Assembly: GCA_009823395.1 (NCBI GenBank)
Contig: CM020519.1
Location: forward strand, 2,870,001 to 2,934,000
Reading direction: 5' to 3'
From: Thamnaconus septentrionalis
Taxonomy: Eukaryota; Chordata; Actinopteri; Tetraodontiformes; Monacanthidae
Length of the DNA stretch: 64,000 nucleotides
The position numbers were made by a program, and so were the translations under genes. Of this stretch, positions 12,285 to 26,680 are shown in pieces. How positions within the stretch are numbered: the stretch's first letter is position 1; every line of letters begins with the position of its first letter. Under the pieces are notes generated by a model. It had not been told where the DNA came from, made no database searches, and saw only the letters and a program-made list of their open reading frames with translations.

Positions 12285-13062
12285 TTAAAAAAGACAAAAG
12301 ACTGAATCTGCAGGAAAGTATTGGAGTGTGTAGCTGGTGACCTCATTCCATTACAGAGGGTTTAACAGTGTTAAATCGGTTGGGTTATGGTAGATGTAGG
12401 CTGCACTCAGGAAAGGACGTACGAGACAAAATACCAAAACTACTAAACTACGGAAGAGGATTATGGCCACAAGAAGAGAAAAAAAATGAAGATAGATTTT
12501 TTTTTTTCCCAATCGAGAATAAAGTTGAAATTTCAAGATTAACGTTGAAGTAAAAAAGACAAAATTTCGTGAATAACATCAACATTTTTTCAATTAAGTC
12601 AAAATGTCGAGAAAAAAGTGGGATACACCCGTTGACTGTGGGTAACTGGGTTAATCCATCATCCAGCCAGTCTACTCACCAATTTACACTTTATTTACGT
12701 CTACTTTTTTCACGAAATTTTGACTTTATTCACGAAATTTCAACTTAAAACTCGAAATGAAAATTCAAATAAAAATCTCCTTCCTGTAATGTTAGTTTCT
12801 CTTCATGTGGCCCTCGTCCTCTTTCATAAAAACGGCTTGAAACCCGATGGATAACAATGTGATTATTCCCCCCCCCCGCCCAAAAAAAATCCAGGTAAAC
12901 CACTGTTCCAAGTTCTGCCCTGGCCTGTACCCACGTCATACACTGGGGAGAGACAGCAGAGTGAAGGACAGCGCCCTCATCAGGAAGAAGGCAGAACTAC
13001 AATATAAGAAACAGAATCAAGAAAAACAGAATACACGAGCTGCCAAAAGAAGTAAAAAATAA
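9184..13062 (+). CDS. fbxo16: F-box only protein 16 (multi-exon)
   Basis: FBXO16 is an F-box substrate-recognition subunit of SCF (SKP1-CUL1-F-box) ubiquitin ligases. Exons with GT/AG borders and matching phases: 9184-9282 (ATG at 9184; [19 protein letters not shown]), 9617-9652 ([12 protein letters not shown]), 9934-10140, 10269-10433, 10525-10826 and 10993-11128. Two probable terminal exons, 11906-12218 and 12895-13062, are listed separately. The F-box is at residues about 92-135: [20 protein letters not shown], then [29 protein letters not shown]-terminal family blocks [20 protein letters not shown] and RLRRAKSL match vertebrate FBXO16. Introns are short (91 bp for intron 5, 128 bp for intron 4). 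If the donor CTG|GTAGAT at 11129 is not used, translation stops at 11191, giving about 334 residues. The 10433 donor (CAG|GTGCTG) is the least certain border but keeps phase 0 into the glutamine tract. The gene is head to head with fzd3, as in human. Confidence 0.92.
9375..9564. repeat. GATA/GATG tetranucleotide array
   Basis: 190 bp mixing GATA and GATG units, directly between fbxo16 exons 1 and 2. Confidence 0.95.
10525..10623 (+). repeat. CAG repeat coding for polyglutamine in fbxo16
   Basis: Thirty-three codons at the start of fbxo16 exon 6: 32 glutamines (CAG with scattered CAA) and one glutamate (GAG at 10531). The tract begins directly at the splice acceptor (CCTCCAACAG), so every CAG is itself a potential acceptor. 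The mammalian protein, as I recall it, has no such tract at this place. The same bases read in other frames give poly-Ala and poly-Ser, which are artefacts. Confidence 0.85.
11906..12218 (+). CDS. fbxo16: Probable fbxo16 exon 8 (proline-rich C-terminal extension)
   Basis: An acceptor (CTTCACCTCCAG) precedes ATGTTCCTGACT, in phase 0 with the preceding exon ending ...RAKSL. The join [14 protein letters not shown] resembles mammalian RLRKAQSM|MSRRN. The exon then encodes a proline run ([16 protein letters not shown]), a Ser/Thr-rich stretch, and a basic end ([18 protein letters not shown]). Third codon positions are strongly G/C, which supports the frame. It ends at donor ACACA|GTAAGA in phase 1; an alternative donor (CCCCA|GTAAGA) lies 44 bp upstream, also in phase 1. 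Mammalian FBXO16 stops soon after the join, so this would be a fish extension. Confidence 0.6.
12249..12283. repeat. Poly(A) tract
   Basis: About 34 A residues, right after probable fbxo16 exon 8. Confidence 0.95.
12447..12830. mobile_element. Palindromic AT-rich MITE family 2, copy 1
   Basis: Left arm CTACGGAAGAGGATTATGGC, then CACAAGAAGAGAAA. The right arm is its inverse (TCTCTTCATGTGGCCCTCGTC). Between them are alternating blocks of TCGAGAATAAAGTTGAAATT type and their inverses, so much of the element can fold into a hairpin. It sits between probable fbxo16 exons 8 and 9. Confidence 0.8.
12895..13062 (+). CDS. Probable terminal exon, lysine-rich, of fbxo16
   Basis: After acceptor AAAATCCAG an open frame runs to TAA at 13060-13062: [20 protein letters not shown], then [18 protein letters not shown], then [11 protein letters not shown]. 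The first half has G/C-rich third positions and the end is a basic tail, both typical of real coding sequence. AATAAA signals follow within 60-70 bp. The phase does not fit the phase-1 donors of exon 8. Reading it in the phase those donors dictate gives a different peptide ([16 protein letters not shown]...) that stops at ATATAA near 13004. Either an exon or donor is mis-assigned, or there is an indel in the assembly, or this exon belongs to another transcript. Confidence 0.45.
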   Translation, partial: VNHCSKFCPGLYPRHTLGRDSRVKDSALIRKKAELQYKKQNQEKQNTRAAKRSKK

Positions 13063-13118
13063 AATTGACTTTTCTCATTTCTGAGGAGTTCACTGACACA
13101 GCAGACACATGCTCAAAA

Positions 13119-13128
13119 AATAAATAAA
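13119..13128 (+). terminator. Overlapping poly(A) signals, plus strand
   Basis: Two overlapping AATAAA hexamers (13119-13124 and 13123-13128) lie 57 bp after the TAA of the lysine-rich terminal exon. They are followed by a T-rich, GT-containing stretch (13146-13190) suitable as a downstream element. They are the natural 3' end for fbxo16. Confidence 0.5.
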
Positions 13129-13227
13129 GTGAAGGTAAAGTGATTATTGATTTTTCCCTTCTTTGGGTTCTGGCTGCTGAGTTTTTAAAAATTGAACAAA
13201 AGTCAGTCAAAGGAGAAATGTACCACC

Positions 13228-13233
13228 TTTATT
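13228..13233 (-). terminator. Distal poly(A) signal for the CYRI gene
   Basis: TTTATT on the plus strand is AATAAA on the minus strand. It is about 1.9 kb beyond the CYRI stop codon and about 100 bp from the plus-strand poly(A) signals, so the two genes would converge tail to tail. Confidence 0.35.
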
Positions 13234-14071
13234 AGCCAAATCCACACATCCCATTCAATACGCAATACCAAGCCAGCACAGCTTATACAAACAGTGAGTC
13301 CGACATCTATTAAAAACAACGGTGGTCAGTTCAAGAAAATGGAGGAAAAAAATAAAAATAAAACCAAACTTATGAGGACTCAGCTTTTAATAATAAACAC
13401 CTCGGGTTCGACACACACACACACACACGCACACACACAGTGGGACTGAAAGAAACACCACGCTGTTTCCTCCAACACACTATATTTATGGCTTCCACTT
13501 GTCTGTCTGTCTGTGTGTTACTGAACACAAGGTGACTTCATGAACAGCTGATAAACACATTGATTTTCAGTTAATAAACCCAATTTCTTTCCTTTTTACG
13601 GGAACAGAGTGACGTGGAATCAAGCTGTTGCATGACATAATATAATTTTTTTGAGAGTTCACATCATGACAGCGGCTGATCAACAGAGATTGTCCAACAT
13701 GCAATTTACCGTATTGAGAAAGTGAACCAAACAAGGATTGTGTAAAAAGAGAAAACGTTGACAGAAGGAAGTCAAGAATTCCTTTCCAGGAAGTGGTTGT
13801 TCCCAGGCAGAACTTTGGAGAACATTTTTTTAAAAAAGGTCATAAAATCCATAAAAAAAGATGGTACATAAAAAGCATCTATGTCACAGAAAGAGACATT
13901 TTTATTATTTTTCAGTTTTTTTGACAAACCTTTCTGGTAACTGCAAAAGCCATAAAAAAAAGTCACTTGAAACGTGGCAAAAACAAAGAAAATATGATTT
14001 ACTGCCACAAAACTGTTAAAACGTCAACTGGATTTCTGTGATTGCGTTTTTACTCTCTTGGCTTTAGTTCC

Positions 14072-14406
14072 GACGAAAGAGGATTAGGGCCAGAAGAAGA
14101 AAAAAAAAAATATTACAGGAAAGAGATTTTTTTTTTTGTTTGAAGTTGAAATTTCCTGAATGAAGTCAAACTAAACAGGAAACTGGCAAAAACGGAAGTA
14201 CTCCACTAGGCTTTGTGCAGAGCCTTGAAATCTTGACTTCTCGAAATTTCAATTTTAATCATGACATTTTGAGTTTATTCTCGAAATTTCCACTTTAATC
14301 ACGAAATGTCAACTTTATTCTCAAAATCAAAACTTGAAAAAAAAAAAAAAAAATCTTTCTTGATAATTTTTTTCTCTTCTTGTGGCCCTAATCCTCTTCT
14401 GTAGTT
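14072..14406. mobile_element. Palindromic AT-rich MITE family 2, copy 2
   Basis: Arms GAAAGAGGATTAGGGCCAGA and TCTTGTGGCCCTAATCCTC face each other; the inner part repeats TTTATTCTCGAAATTTC-like units. A TAGTTCC heptamer occurs on both outer flanks and may be a target duplication. It is in the distal 3' region of the CYRI gene. Confidence 0.8.
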
Positions 14407-14716
14407 CCAGCACTGTGTGAGAATGTGCACGAAATAAATCTGAAGGGGTTCGAAAAAAAGAAGAAAAGAGGAAAAAAGAAAAAGAAGGCAGCTTTGTGCT
14501 TTCAAACCAATCAGTCCCTTATCAGCGTTCAATATTCAGCCCTTTCATTGCACCAAACGTGTCTCAACATTGATTGATTTCATAATAAATATGCAGTGAA
14601 GCTGCTCTACACACAGGATCATTTGTTTGAACACCTAATGGTACAAAACACAGCTGTCAGACAGAATTCATAATAATAATATTAATTATAATTAAAAAAA
14701 AAATCCGTCTTGGAGA

Positions 14717-14722
14717 TTTATT
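14717..14722 (-). terminator. Proximal poly(A) signal for the CYRI gene
   Basis: AATAAA on the minus strand, about 0.42 kb after the CYRI stop codon (15139-15141). It would give a compact 3' UTR. Use of this rather than the distal site cannot be decided from sequence. Confidence 0.35.
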
Positions 14723-15138
14723 TTGATTATTTAAATTTTTCTTTTTCTTTTTTTTTTAAAAAAAGGACATTTTGACGCTGCTTCGTCCCCTGCAAAAATA
14801 GTTGCTGGTATAAGGCCGAGAGGTGTCCATTGTTCGCGCTGTTAAAAAAAAAAATCACTTGACGTTCATATTTAGCTTTTTTTCTTTCTTTTTTTTTTTT
14901 TTTGCAACGGTATAAAAAGGTGGATGTCCTAGTTTCAAACAGCTCCGAGGGAATGACTATGCAAAGACACACAAGTATTAACATCGAGTCTTTTTCTTTT
15001 TTAAATAATGTAAACATTTACTTTTTCTGAGGTCAGCGCATCGATCCTCTTCATAACTATATGAATATATATTAAAAAAACAAAACAAAACGACAAAACA
15101 AAACGGTACAATCCAAACCAAAAGCAACTGAACAAACA

Positions 15139-19350
<4,212 letters not shown>

Positions 19351-19998
19351 TCCAGCAAACCTGGTGGTCAGAATACACTCGTAAAACATACATTAACAAC
19401 ATGACAGGGTTACACAATTCAGGAGAGAAACCACTCAATACAGAGACGATGAGCCCAGGACTTGTGCTTTCTCCTTTCAAATGCAGAAACAAGAATATTA
19501 TCACAACATTTTAGGCAAATGGAGACAAAAACTTGGTGTCACAGCTCCGCATGTGGCCTTCCCAACCTTTACAAAGCAACAAATATAGAAGGTGTGGCAG
19601 CATTGACAAATCAGCAAAATGTTCCTGGTGTCAGACCTGAAAACGCATTGTTTTAATCTGTGATTCAATCATTTTTGAAGCTGAAAATAGTCTGTTGTCA
19701 TCACAGAGGGAGGAGGAACCTGCCACCAACAGCCTCTGAAGTCACGGCTCCCCACCGATTCAAAGTTTCTACTCCTCTTTGGGCTCGGCTCCTTTCTAAA
19801 CATGGTCATTGCCGGGATGGGAAACCCTAAATGGGTCGTTACGCTCCTCCAGATTTCAGTGGAGGTGAAAAAAAAAAAACAACAACCCAGGGGGATGAGG
19901 AGGGGAGGGAGGAGGAGGGGTGTAGTGATCTCCACAGAGGAGTCTGACTCCTCAGGCAGGGAGTCAGTGATCCCAGCAGCATGTCAGCACAGGACAGA

Positions 19999-20050
<52 letters not shown>
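19999..20050. repeat. (CTG)n trinucleotide repeat, 17 units
   Basis: Uninterrupted GCT/CTG, no convincing coding frame across it. Confidence 0.95.
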
Positions 20051-20052
<2 letters not shown>

Positions 20053-20750
20053 ACTGCTGTTACCCCGGCTGGGTCGACGGCCATCAGGCCAAAATAATAA
20101 ACCCTGATCAACTTTAAAACCTCAGGGTTCCGACTTAGTGCACGCAAATGTTTTGCATGTTTTGAAAATAAATAAATAAATAAATAAATAAATAGGGAAA
20201 GAAAAAATTTCCCAGCGTGAAGGCGACGACAATAGAGGCTCTGTGCTGCAGCTGCACATGACGCTCACACTGCAGCGGCGGCGGCAGCCTGCAGCCAAAT
20301 GTTTCTACTCTAAAGGCCCCGCATTGCTTTTTCTATTTTTCTCACCCTGGACTCACAGCGTTACGGAAGAAAAGAAAAAAAAAAAAAAGCTCTGCAGCAT
20401 CTTATTTAGCCCTCTGTTTACAGCCTCCCGCTAAAACGCTGGGTTTCAGCTTCCTGCTAAAAGTGACACATTGTTGACGGAAGACGATTTATCCCCCCCG
20501 AGATTTCTGCCATATCTGTGAGGTGTTGTCGCCCCTTTGTGACATCACAGTGGACTGAATGCCAGGACGAGCGCACACTTCCTGAAATGTGGATCAGGAA
20601 CAAAATAATAATAATAAATAAATAAATAAATAAATAAAAAATAGGAAATGGGGCGCGCTCACTGATTGACTATTTTACATACACCACTCCACCAGACGAG
20701 GGCAGCGTTGAGTGTTTTATTGACTTTGGGATTGTTTTGGGGATTTGCAG

Positions 20751-20970
20751 CCTCCTGTTGGTGCAAGTCCAGGCTGGAGCTGCATCCCTGTGAAGCCCCT
20801 GACCGGCGGCTACGACCCAGGTCCTCGGCAGGATTTGAGCCGACCTTGCCTGGTTCCGCCCTCGGGGGGGCGCTACGCTTCTGAGAGACCACCGTCAGCG
20901 GCCACGCCGCAGACAGAGTCGACGGCCCGTGGACAGAAAGAGCCGGTACCGGCTCGAGAAACACGGACAG
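20751..20970 (+). other. Possible coding exon, unrecognised
   Basis: An acceptor-like GGGGATTTGCAG precedes an open frame with codon-like third positions (PPVGASPGWSCIPVKPLTGG, YDPGPRQDLSRPCLVPPSGG, RYASERPPSAATPQTES...) and a donor GGACAG|GTATGG. A second candidate exon begins at 21439 after CCCTCCTCCAG and is open in two frames. I recognise neither. The segment lies in the presumed 5' intron of the CYRI gene, on the opposite strand. It may be chance in GC-rich DNA. Confidence 0.2.
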
Positions 20971-21248
20971 GTATGGAGTTCTGATTGTCCTTCAACAGCA
21001 GAAGCAACGGCTGCTGGTCCAAGACTGAGGGTGCAGCTCAGCTCGCAGGTTGCGGGTGTGAATCCACCACACTGCCAGTGAGGACAGAGAGACACAGAGG
21101 GTCACAGAGCGCTGGGGAGTGTTACAGCTGGACGCTGCTCTGGTATGCTACCACTAGCGGTCCCTGGAAGGAGCCGTGAAGAACAAGCCGTACTTGTTTA
21201 GACTTGAACCCCAACTGGCGTGACGTCCGCAGCTCTCCGGAGCCCCCA

Positions 21249-21386
21249 AACACTTTTTGTTTCCTACATGATTCCATGTGTGTTCACGTGTAGTTCTGAC
21301 GCCTTCAGTGAGAAACTGCAGTGCCAATAGTCTTGAGAATGAAAGAAAAGACAATATTGATAGGGTGAGTCTAAACTTCTGACTTG
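21249..21386. mobile_element. Tc1-like element end fragment
   Basis: CACTTTTTGTTTCCTACATG, then GTGAGAAACTGCAGTGCCAA, then GAGAATGAAAGAAAAGA and a degenerate terminus (GTCTAAACTTCTGACT). It aligns by eye with the right half of the element at 36139-36483. Confidence 0.65.
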
Positions 21387-22179
21387 TGCTAACTGTTAGC
21401 TGCGTTCTTCACTGCCCTGCCCCGCCCCCTCCTCCAGGTAAACACACCCAGCCCAGGCTGCTTCTGCCACTACTTCTGGTCGCTCGACATGCCGAGGAGC
21501 TGGAAACCCGACCGCCTGCCCCGGAAACTGCCTAAAAATATGAGGAGAACCAGGAGGAACAGGTTTGTCCTCCTGGTTCCACCAGCCGGCTGCTCATCTC
21601 CTCTGGTTGGGCCAAGAAGACGCTTATCCTGAAGACAAAGTGAAAGTGTGACCGAGCTCAACGGCTCAATGGTTTTTCCCAGTTAGCCGTGACGGCGCAG
21701 GCCCGGGTTCACAATACCAGGAACCTGGAGGCCTGGAAACTCTGAGGTTCTGAGGAAGGTGGCGAGGAACAATGACCAGCAGGTGACATCATCAGCGTGA
21801 TGGAGTTCACATTCTCACTGTTTAAAAAAAAAACCCCTCCATCCTCCTTCAGCTCACACCACCATTCAAATAGTGAGCCATTAAAAACATGCAACCCTTT
21901 ATGATGTCACCCAGGGCTCAGATTCCACTTCCTGGTCAGGTGTTGGCTTTGCCTTCGGAGGCCCACGTGGAACTATTTCTCAACGCAGCCCGGGGCGACC
22001 GACGTGGTAAAGGTCGTTTGAAGGGGGAAGCGGCGTCTGCACTCGTGTGTAGGCGGAAGATTTTGTGCTGATGCTGCAGCGAAGACGCACGATTCTGACC
22101 GGAGATCCAAAGCTGCTTCCAGTTAAACACGACCTCTTCTGCTAATATAATACATCTATTATTAAGGAGTTCCTTAAAA

Positions 22180-22265
22180 CAGTGGTTCTCAACTGGCGGA
22201 GTCACACTTTCTCCTTAGTAGGAAGTCGTGACTCCAAATTTACCCAGACTTCCGCGGCACTCAAA
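22180..22265 (+). mobile_element. hAT-like terminus (CAGTGGTTCTCAAC)
   Basis: CAGTGGTTCTCAACTGGCGG, then GTCGTGACTCC, resembles the terminal segment of Charlie-type hAT elements. The other end could not be identified. Confidence 0.45.
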
Positions 22266-22871
22266 TTTATTCCACAAAAATAGCATTGGCATTTTTGGTC
22301 TATAATATATAAATATTCAAATTTAACACAACAACAACAACAACAACAACAAGAGATAAACAGTAAGAGTGACTGGTGGAAGAATTAAGAGTCCCGACTG
22401 CGAGAGAAGGAGAAAGTTTTGGGTCTCGGGTGCAACAAGTGCACGTTAATCCCACCGGGCTAATCTGTGAAACCTCTGCATTGTTACCCGGCTGATGTGA
22501 ACGCTTAGCGCGCAATGACTCACAACATGACTGCACCGGCCCAGCGCAGAAAAAAAGAGAGTGTGTGTGTGTGTGTGTCAGTGTGTGTGAGAGTCTCATG
22601 TACCTTCTCTGTCGGAGGTCCTCTGGCTGCTGTCTATGTCATCCGCTTACTGGTTCTCTCTGGAACAACAACACAACAACACACACACAGGGTTACAATC
22701 AGCAGGACTTTTTTTTTTTTTTTTCCATCTCTTTTTGCCACAACACACAAGCACCAGGCTAATGGGTAGAAACACTACACGACACGACGCAACACGATCA
22801 GCATCCTCAATTATTCAGCAGCGACATGGACACCACTGTCTGCTGCGGCCAGAATAAAGCTGATTTAGGCA

Positions 22872-22908
<37 letters not shown>

Positions 22909-22972
22909 GGCTGCGTGCTCACTGGAGTATTAAATGTCCTGTGACAAGCAGTGGCTGCTAATGGCAGCAGTT

Positions 22973-23007
<35 letters not shown>
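22973..23007. repeat. (CAG)n trinucleotide repeat
   Basis: Twelve CAG units flanked by further CAG-like triplets; not in a recognised exon. Confidence 0.93.
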
Positions 23008-23400
23008 TCCCTGCAGTGGGAGAGCAGCAGTGCTGCATTCTGTCCAAACACACTGAAGGCCGGCGTGCGTCCAGCACCAGCGGGACAGACAGGGAGTGGA
23101 ATCGAGTTGGAGGTGCAAATTGTAGACGTGCAAAACATGAGCCGCGGCCGAAAAGACTTTATTGATTCGTTAATGGCAACAACAACAACAACAACAAAGA
23201 GGGAACAACATGATGACAGACTACAGCGACAGGCTAGCGACAGGCTAGCTTGGAGCAGCCTGTCGCGATCATGAGCATGTTTAGCCCTCTGTTTACAGCC
23301 TGCTGCTAAAACCAGTGCTCTGCTGGATTTGGATGTGTCGGCGCCGGGCCAAGCCAAACGACCTGAGTGAACAACTTGGTAGAACCCTGCACAGCAACGA

Positions 23401-23406
23401 TGGATG

Positions 23407-23460
<54 letters not shown>

Positions 23461-23538
23461 CTGAAAGACAGTATATGACAGATAGATAGATAGATAGACA
23501 GACTGAAAGACAGTATATGACAGATAGATGGATAGATA
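23401..23538. repeat. GATA tetranucleotide array with higher-order unit
   Basis: A GATA run, then two copies of a 40-bp-scale unit containing GACTGAAAGACAGTATATGA and GATAGATAGATAGA. Confidence 0.92.
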
Positions 23539-24639
23539 ACACGAACAACCCCTCCCTCCAAGATCCTGCTACTTCTTGCAGACAAGTGGACAAGTTGCTG
23601 CAGCTCCTCCAGCGCCCCCTTGTGCCAGAACACCATGTGGACGACGTGCGTGTGAAGCTTCACAGCTTCTCTGCTCGCCAACTTCCTCGCCCACCATCCA
23701 GCACTTTCAGAAATCCTCCGAGGGATGACTTCCTGTGGGCCGAGCAGGTGCTGCGCCGCCGCCGCTGTGCGAAGCTACTCGGCGCCGGCGCCGAATTCTA
23801 TTGGAGCTCAGCCAACGAGACGAACGGACAGATCGTCGGCGTTCAGCCTTTCGTTTGCTCGCTCAGCCCACTGCGTTGGCTGGCTAGATCTGCCAGTCAT
23901 CCCGGCCAGCAGGTGGTGGGAGCTGGGCGCGCACCACTCCGGTGAGATAAAAATAAAGAAATAAAACATGCAAACATGTTTTTCAGGAAGCGTCAGTTGG
24001 GGGAGCCAGAGCGGAATTTTCCAGAGATCCCAGAAGGATAAAACACACAACAACCTCACAGGTTGGTGTGAGGTTGAGAAAATAAAACAAGTGGAGTGAA
24101 GTTGGTTATATTCTACTCTGAAATATTAATAAAAATAATGTTAAAATTTTAATGTCCTGCCTCTCTTAAAGCTTTGTGGTTGGAGGATGCTTTAACAAAT
24201 GCAAGGAACCCCTGACCTTTACGTGGTTCGCACCAGACACAAGGCAATGTGACATTTTGGATGAGATTCTTTAATAAAAAAGAAAAAAAAAGAAAAAGCA
24301 TCACAGTTCAGTTGGCAAGAGGAGTAACGACCGTTGAAAACAGGAAACGCAACGGTGTGAACCCCTGTGTAACAAAAACACACATACACTGTCAGTGCGG
24401 CTAGAAAAGAGGAAGGAGTGGAGGTGACGAAAGAGGCAGAGCGGCTGCGTCTCGTTTGTCAGATACAAAGTGACAGTAAGAAGAAAACTGCATTCAAAGA
24501 AACATCAAAAACAAGCAAAAGAACAGAGTGAGAGTCAGACGGATGCGCCCTCGAGGGCTGGAAAAAGCAAAACGAGTAGAGCAGGAAGTGAGAAAAGATT
24601 TTTTTAATTTTTTCCTCGGCGGCGTGAAGTCGACCCGGA

Positions 24640-24800
24640 ACGCCGCGCTGCAAAGTTTACACAAGACGACAAAAGAAGCGAGCGCCTGGCGGCTGGCTGG
24701 GCTCAATGGGCCGTGAGCGGCAGGCTGCTGCGCGGCGGCTGCGCGGCTTATCAGCGAGCGCACACACCGCATTATCTACATGCAAATTGGCGCAGCAAAC
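24640..24800. promoter_or_regulatory. CpG-rich patch with POU octamer
   Basis: A locally CpG-rich stretch (GCGCGGCGGCTGCGCGGCTTATC) ends in a perfect octamer ATGCAAAT at 24780-24787, followed by TGGCGC. It might be an intronic enhancer or alternative promoter of the CYRI gene; inference only. Confidence 0.22.
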
Positions 24801-24903
24801 TTTAAAGTGCGGCAACAGGTGTCGCGTTGCAACTATGAACTCCAGCCGTGAGCCGAGAGACCAAAGCTATTTCATTAAAAGATAAGACATGAAAATCACG
24901 CTG

Positions 24904-25327
24904 GCTGCGTTTCCATGACAGTTTTTTGCAAAATAAAAATTCAACAAAGTACAATTGCGATTTGCTGGTGTTTCCATTGAATGGTGTGAAGCACATAAGA
25001 AGTAATAATTGTAAAATCTCACCGGACAAGAAAAATATTCCGTCTCCTCCTCCGTCCAACCACAACGTACCATTTTCACTTGAAGTGAACAGGTCACATG
25101 ACCCCGTATGTCACGTCTGATGAAGTGTAAATGCCAAAAAAAAGTGTTTCCGTGACACTTTTGCGATGTACCTCTATATGGACACGTCTGAAGAACCACC
25201 TCCTCATGAGAGCGTCAAAACCTTTTTGCCACATTTGAGAGGTTTTCCAAATTTAGCTGTTCTCATTAGCAGTCTTTACCGCAATATTTAGGTTTTGCAC
25301 AATTCTAGAGGTCGTGGACACTCAGCT
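24904..25327 (-). mobile_element. MITE family 1, copy E (nearly full length)
   Basis: Left end GCTGCGTTTCCATGACAG. Interior blocks are TGTTTCCATTGAATGGTG, TTTTCACTTGAAGTGAAC and CACATTTGAGAGGTTTTCC. The right end is decayed (GGTCGTGGACACTCAGC). About 424 bp, non-coding, inverted relative to the copy at 29643. Confidence 0.8.
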
Positions 25328-25614
25328 TGTGACGGTCTACTGCTTGTGAGCCCCGCCTTCTTTTTTTTTTCACTGCACCTGCTTCTTTACTGCAGCAGCT
25401 TTATCAATGAACGCGACCTTCGACCTCTGACGATTCAGCTCATCCTCAGGATTGGTCATGTGATCCGGCTGACAGTTACGGACGAAACCTATTTGCAACG
25501 TTTGCTACTTTGAGTCCCTTTCCAGCAACAACGCGATATTCCTCAAAATGTGCACGACATAAACAAACAAGGTGAAAGTCACAAAGTGTGTTTCATGCTC
25601 CACTGGTCATCTTG

Positions 25615-25650
<36 letters not shown>

Positions 25651-25849
25651 TGACATCTGTCACGCCTGCACTCTCTGGCTGACAACAACCAATGAACAGT
25701 GTTGTAATTGAAAGATCTAATTAGGTTTGAAAAACATCATCACTGTTGCCAGCTGGTGCAGAAGAAATCTTTTCCATGCATCATGTCAGCCTCAGAGCAC
25801 CAAGGAGGGAAAAAAACATCTTAATCACGCAAAGATTTCTTGTAATTAC

Positions 25850-25930
25850 TGTATTTTTTTGTACCGTTTTCAGTGCAACAGTGTAGGTTCCCAATTTGGG
25901 ATCAATAAAGTACATCTATCTATCTATCCT

Positions 25931-25961
<31 letters not shown>

Positions 25962-25962
25962 A
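25850..25962 (+). mobile_element. LINE 3' tail with ATCT microsatellite
   Basis: TTCCCAATTTGGGATCAATA, then AAGTACATCTATCTATC..., is the typical end of a fish non-LTR retrotransposon whose terminal repeat has grown into a tetranucleotide microsatellite (25915-25962). Confidence 0.65.
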
Positions 25963-25976
25963 TGACAAGCTGTGTT

Positions 25977-26058
25977 TCCATGACCCTTAAATTTACACAA
26001 AACCTAAACACCGCAATCATAAACTGGTCATGGAAACAGCTAAACTTTGAAAAAAACC
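25977..26058 (+). mobile_element. MITE family 1, copy F (5' fragment)
   Basis: AGCTGTGTTTCCATGACCC, then ACACAAAACCTAAACACCGC and GGTCATGGAAACAGCTAAAC. It abuts the ATCT microsatellite that tails a LINE end, so insertion or breakage happened there. Confidence 0.7.
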
Positions 26059-26385
26059 AACGACCCGGAGACGAGGATGGCGTGACTGGGAGCCACGGAT
26101 GCTCCCTTCCGGGATTCAACCTGCCAGTTAATTATTTACACGGGTGAGCGCCGCCACCGCTACTGCCGGCGTGGCTGGAAAAGCCCAGCTTCCTGCACGG
26201 CTCCGGGTCACGCGAGGGGAATAGACGACGGAGGAGCTGGGAACAGAGGGGGAGGGAAGGGGAAGAGGGGGGAGAGGTCCCCCAGGTGAGGCCGACTTGG
26301 AAAAAAAAGAACGGAGAGAGTGGCGAGAGAGGAGGGAAACGTGTGACCTTGGAGACGGGAGGCGTCTCAGCGGGTTCAAACCAGG

Positions 26386-26388
<3 letters not shown>

Positions 26389-26448
<60 letters not shown>
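26389..26448. repeat. (GA)n microsatellite
   Basis: 60 bp of AG. A second tract of 68 bp lies at 26597-26664 and abuts a hAT-like element. Confidence 0.95.
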
Positions 26449-26461
<13 letters not shown>

Positions 26462-26592
26462 GGGGAGAGAGAGGGAGTCTTCCTTCCAGTCTGCACGGCA
26501 ACAACTCATGACTGGATGATGGGTTTATTTCAGCCCACTGAGCTCCGGGGGTGGGGGGGCTTCCAGGGGAAGAGAGAGAGAAGAAAAGAAAA

Positions 26593-26668
<76 letters not shown>

Positions 26669-26680
26669 TGCATCGCTTTT

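Noticed and set aside
20985..21100. A 28-bp intron joining 20970 to an AG at 20998 in the possible nested gene
   Set aside because: Far below the minimum size of a vertebrate intron, so that splice model was dropped.
22815..23681. 288-codon minus-strand frame with Leu-Ser-Ile-Tyr repeats
   Set aside because: Built from GATA and CAG microsatellites with unrelated sequence between; no domain recognised.
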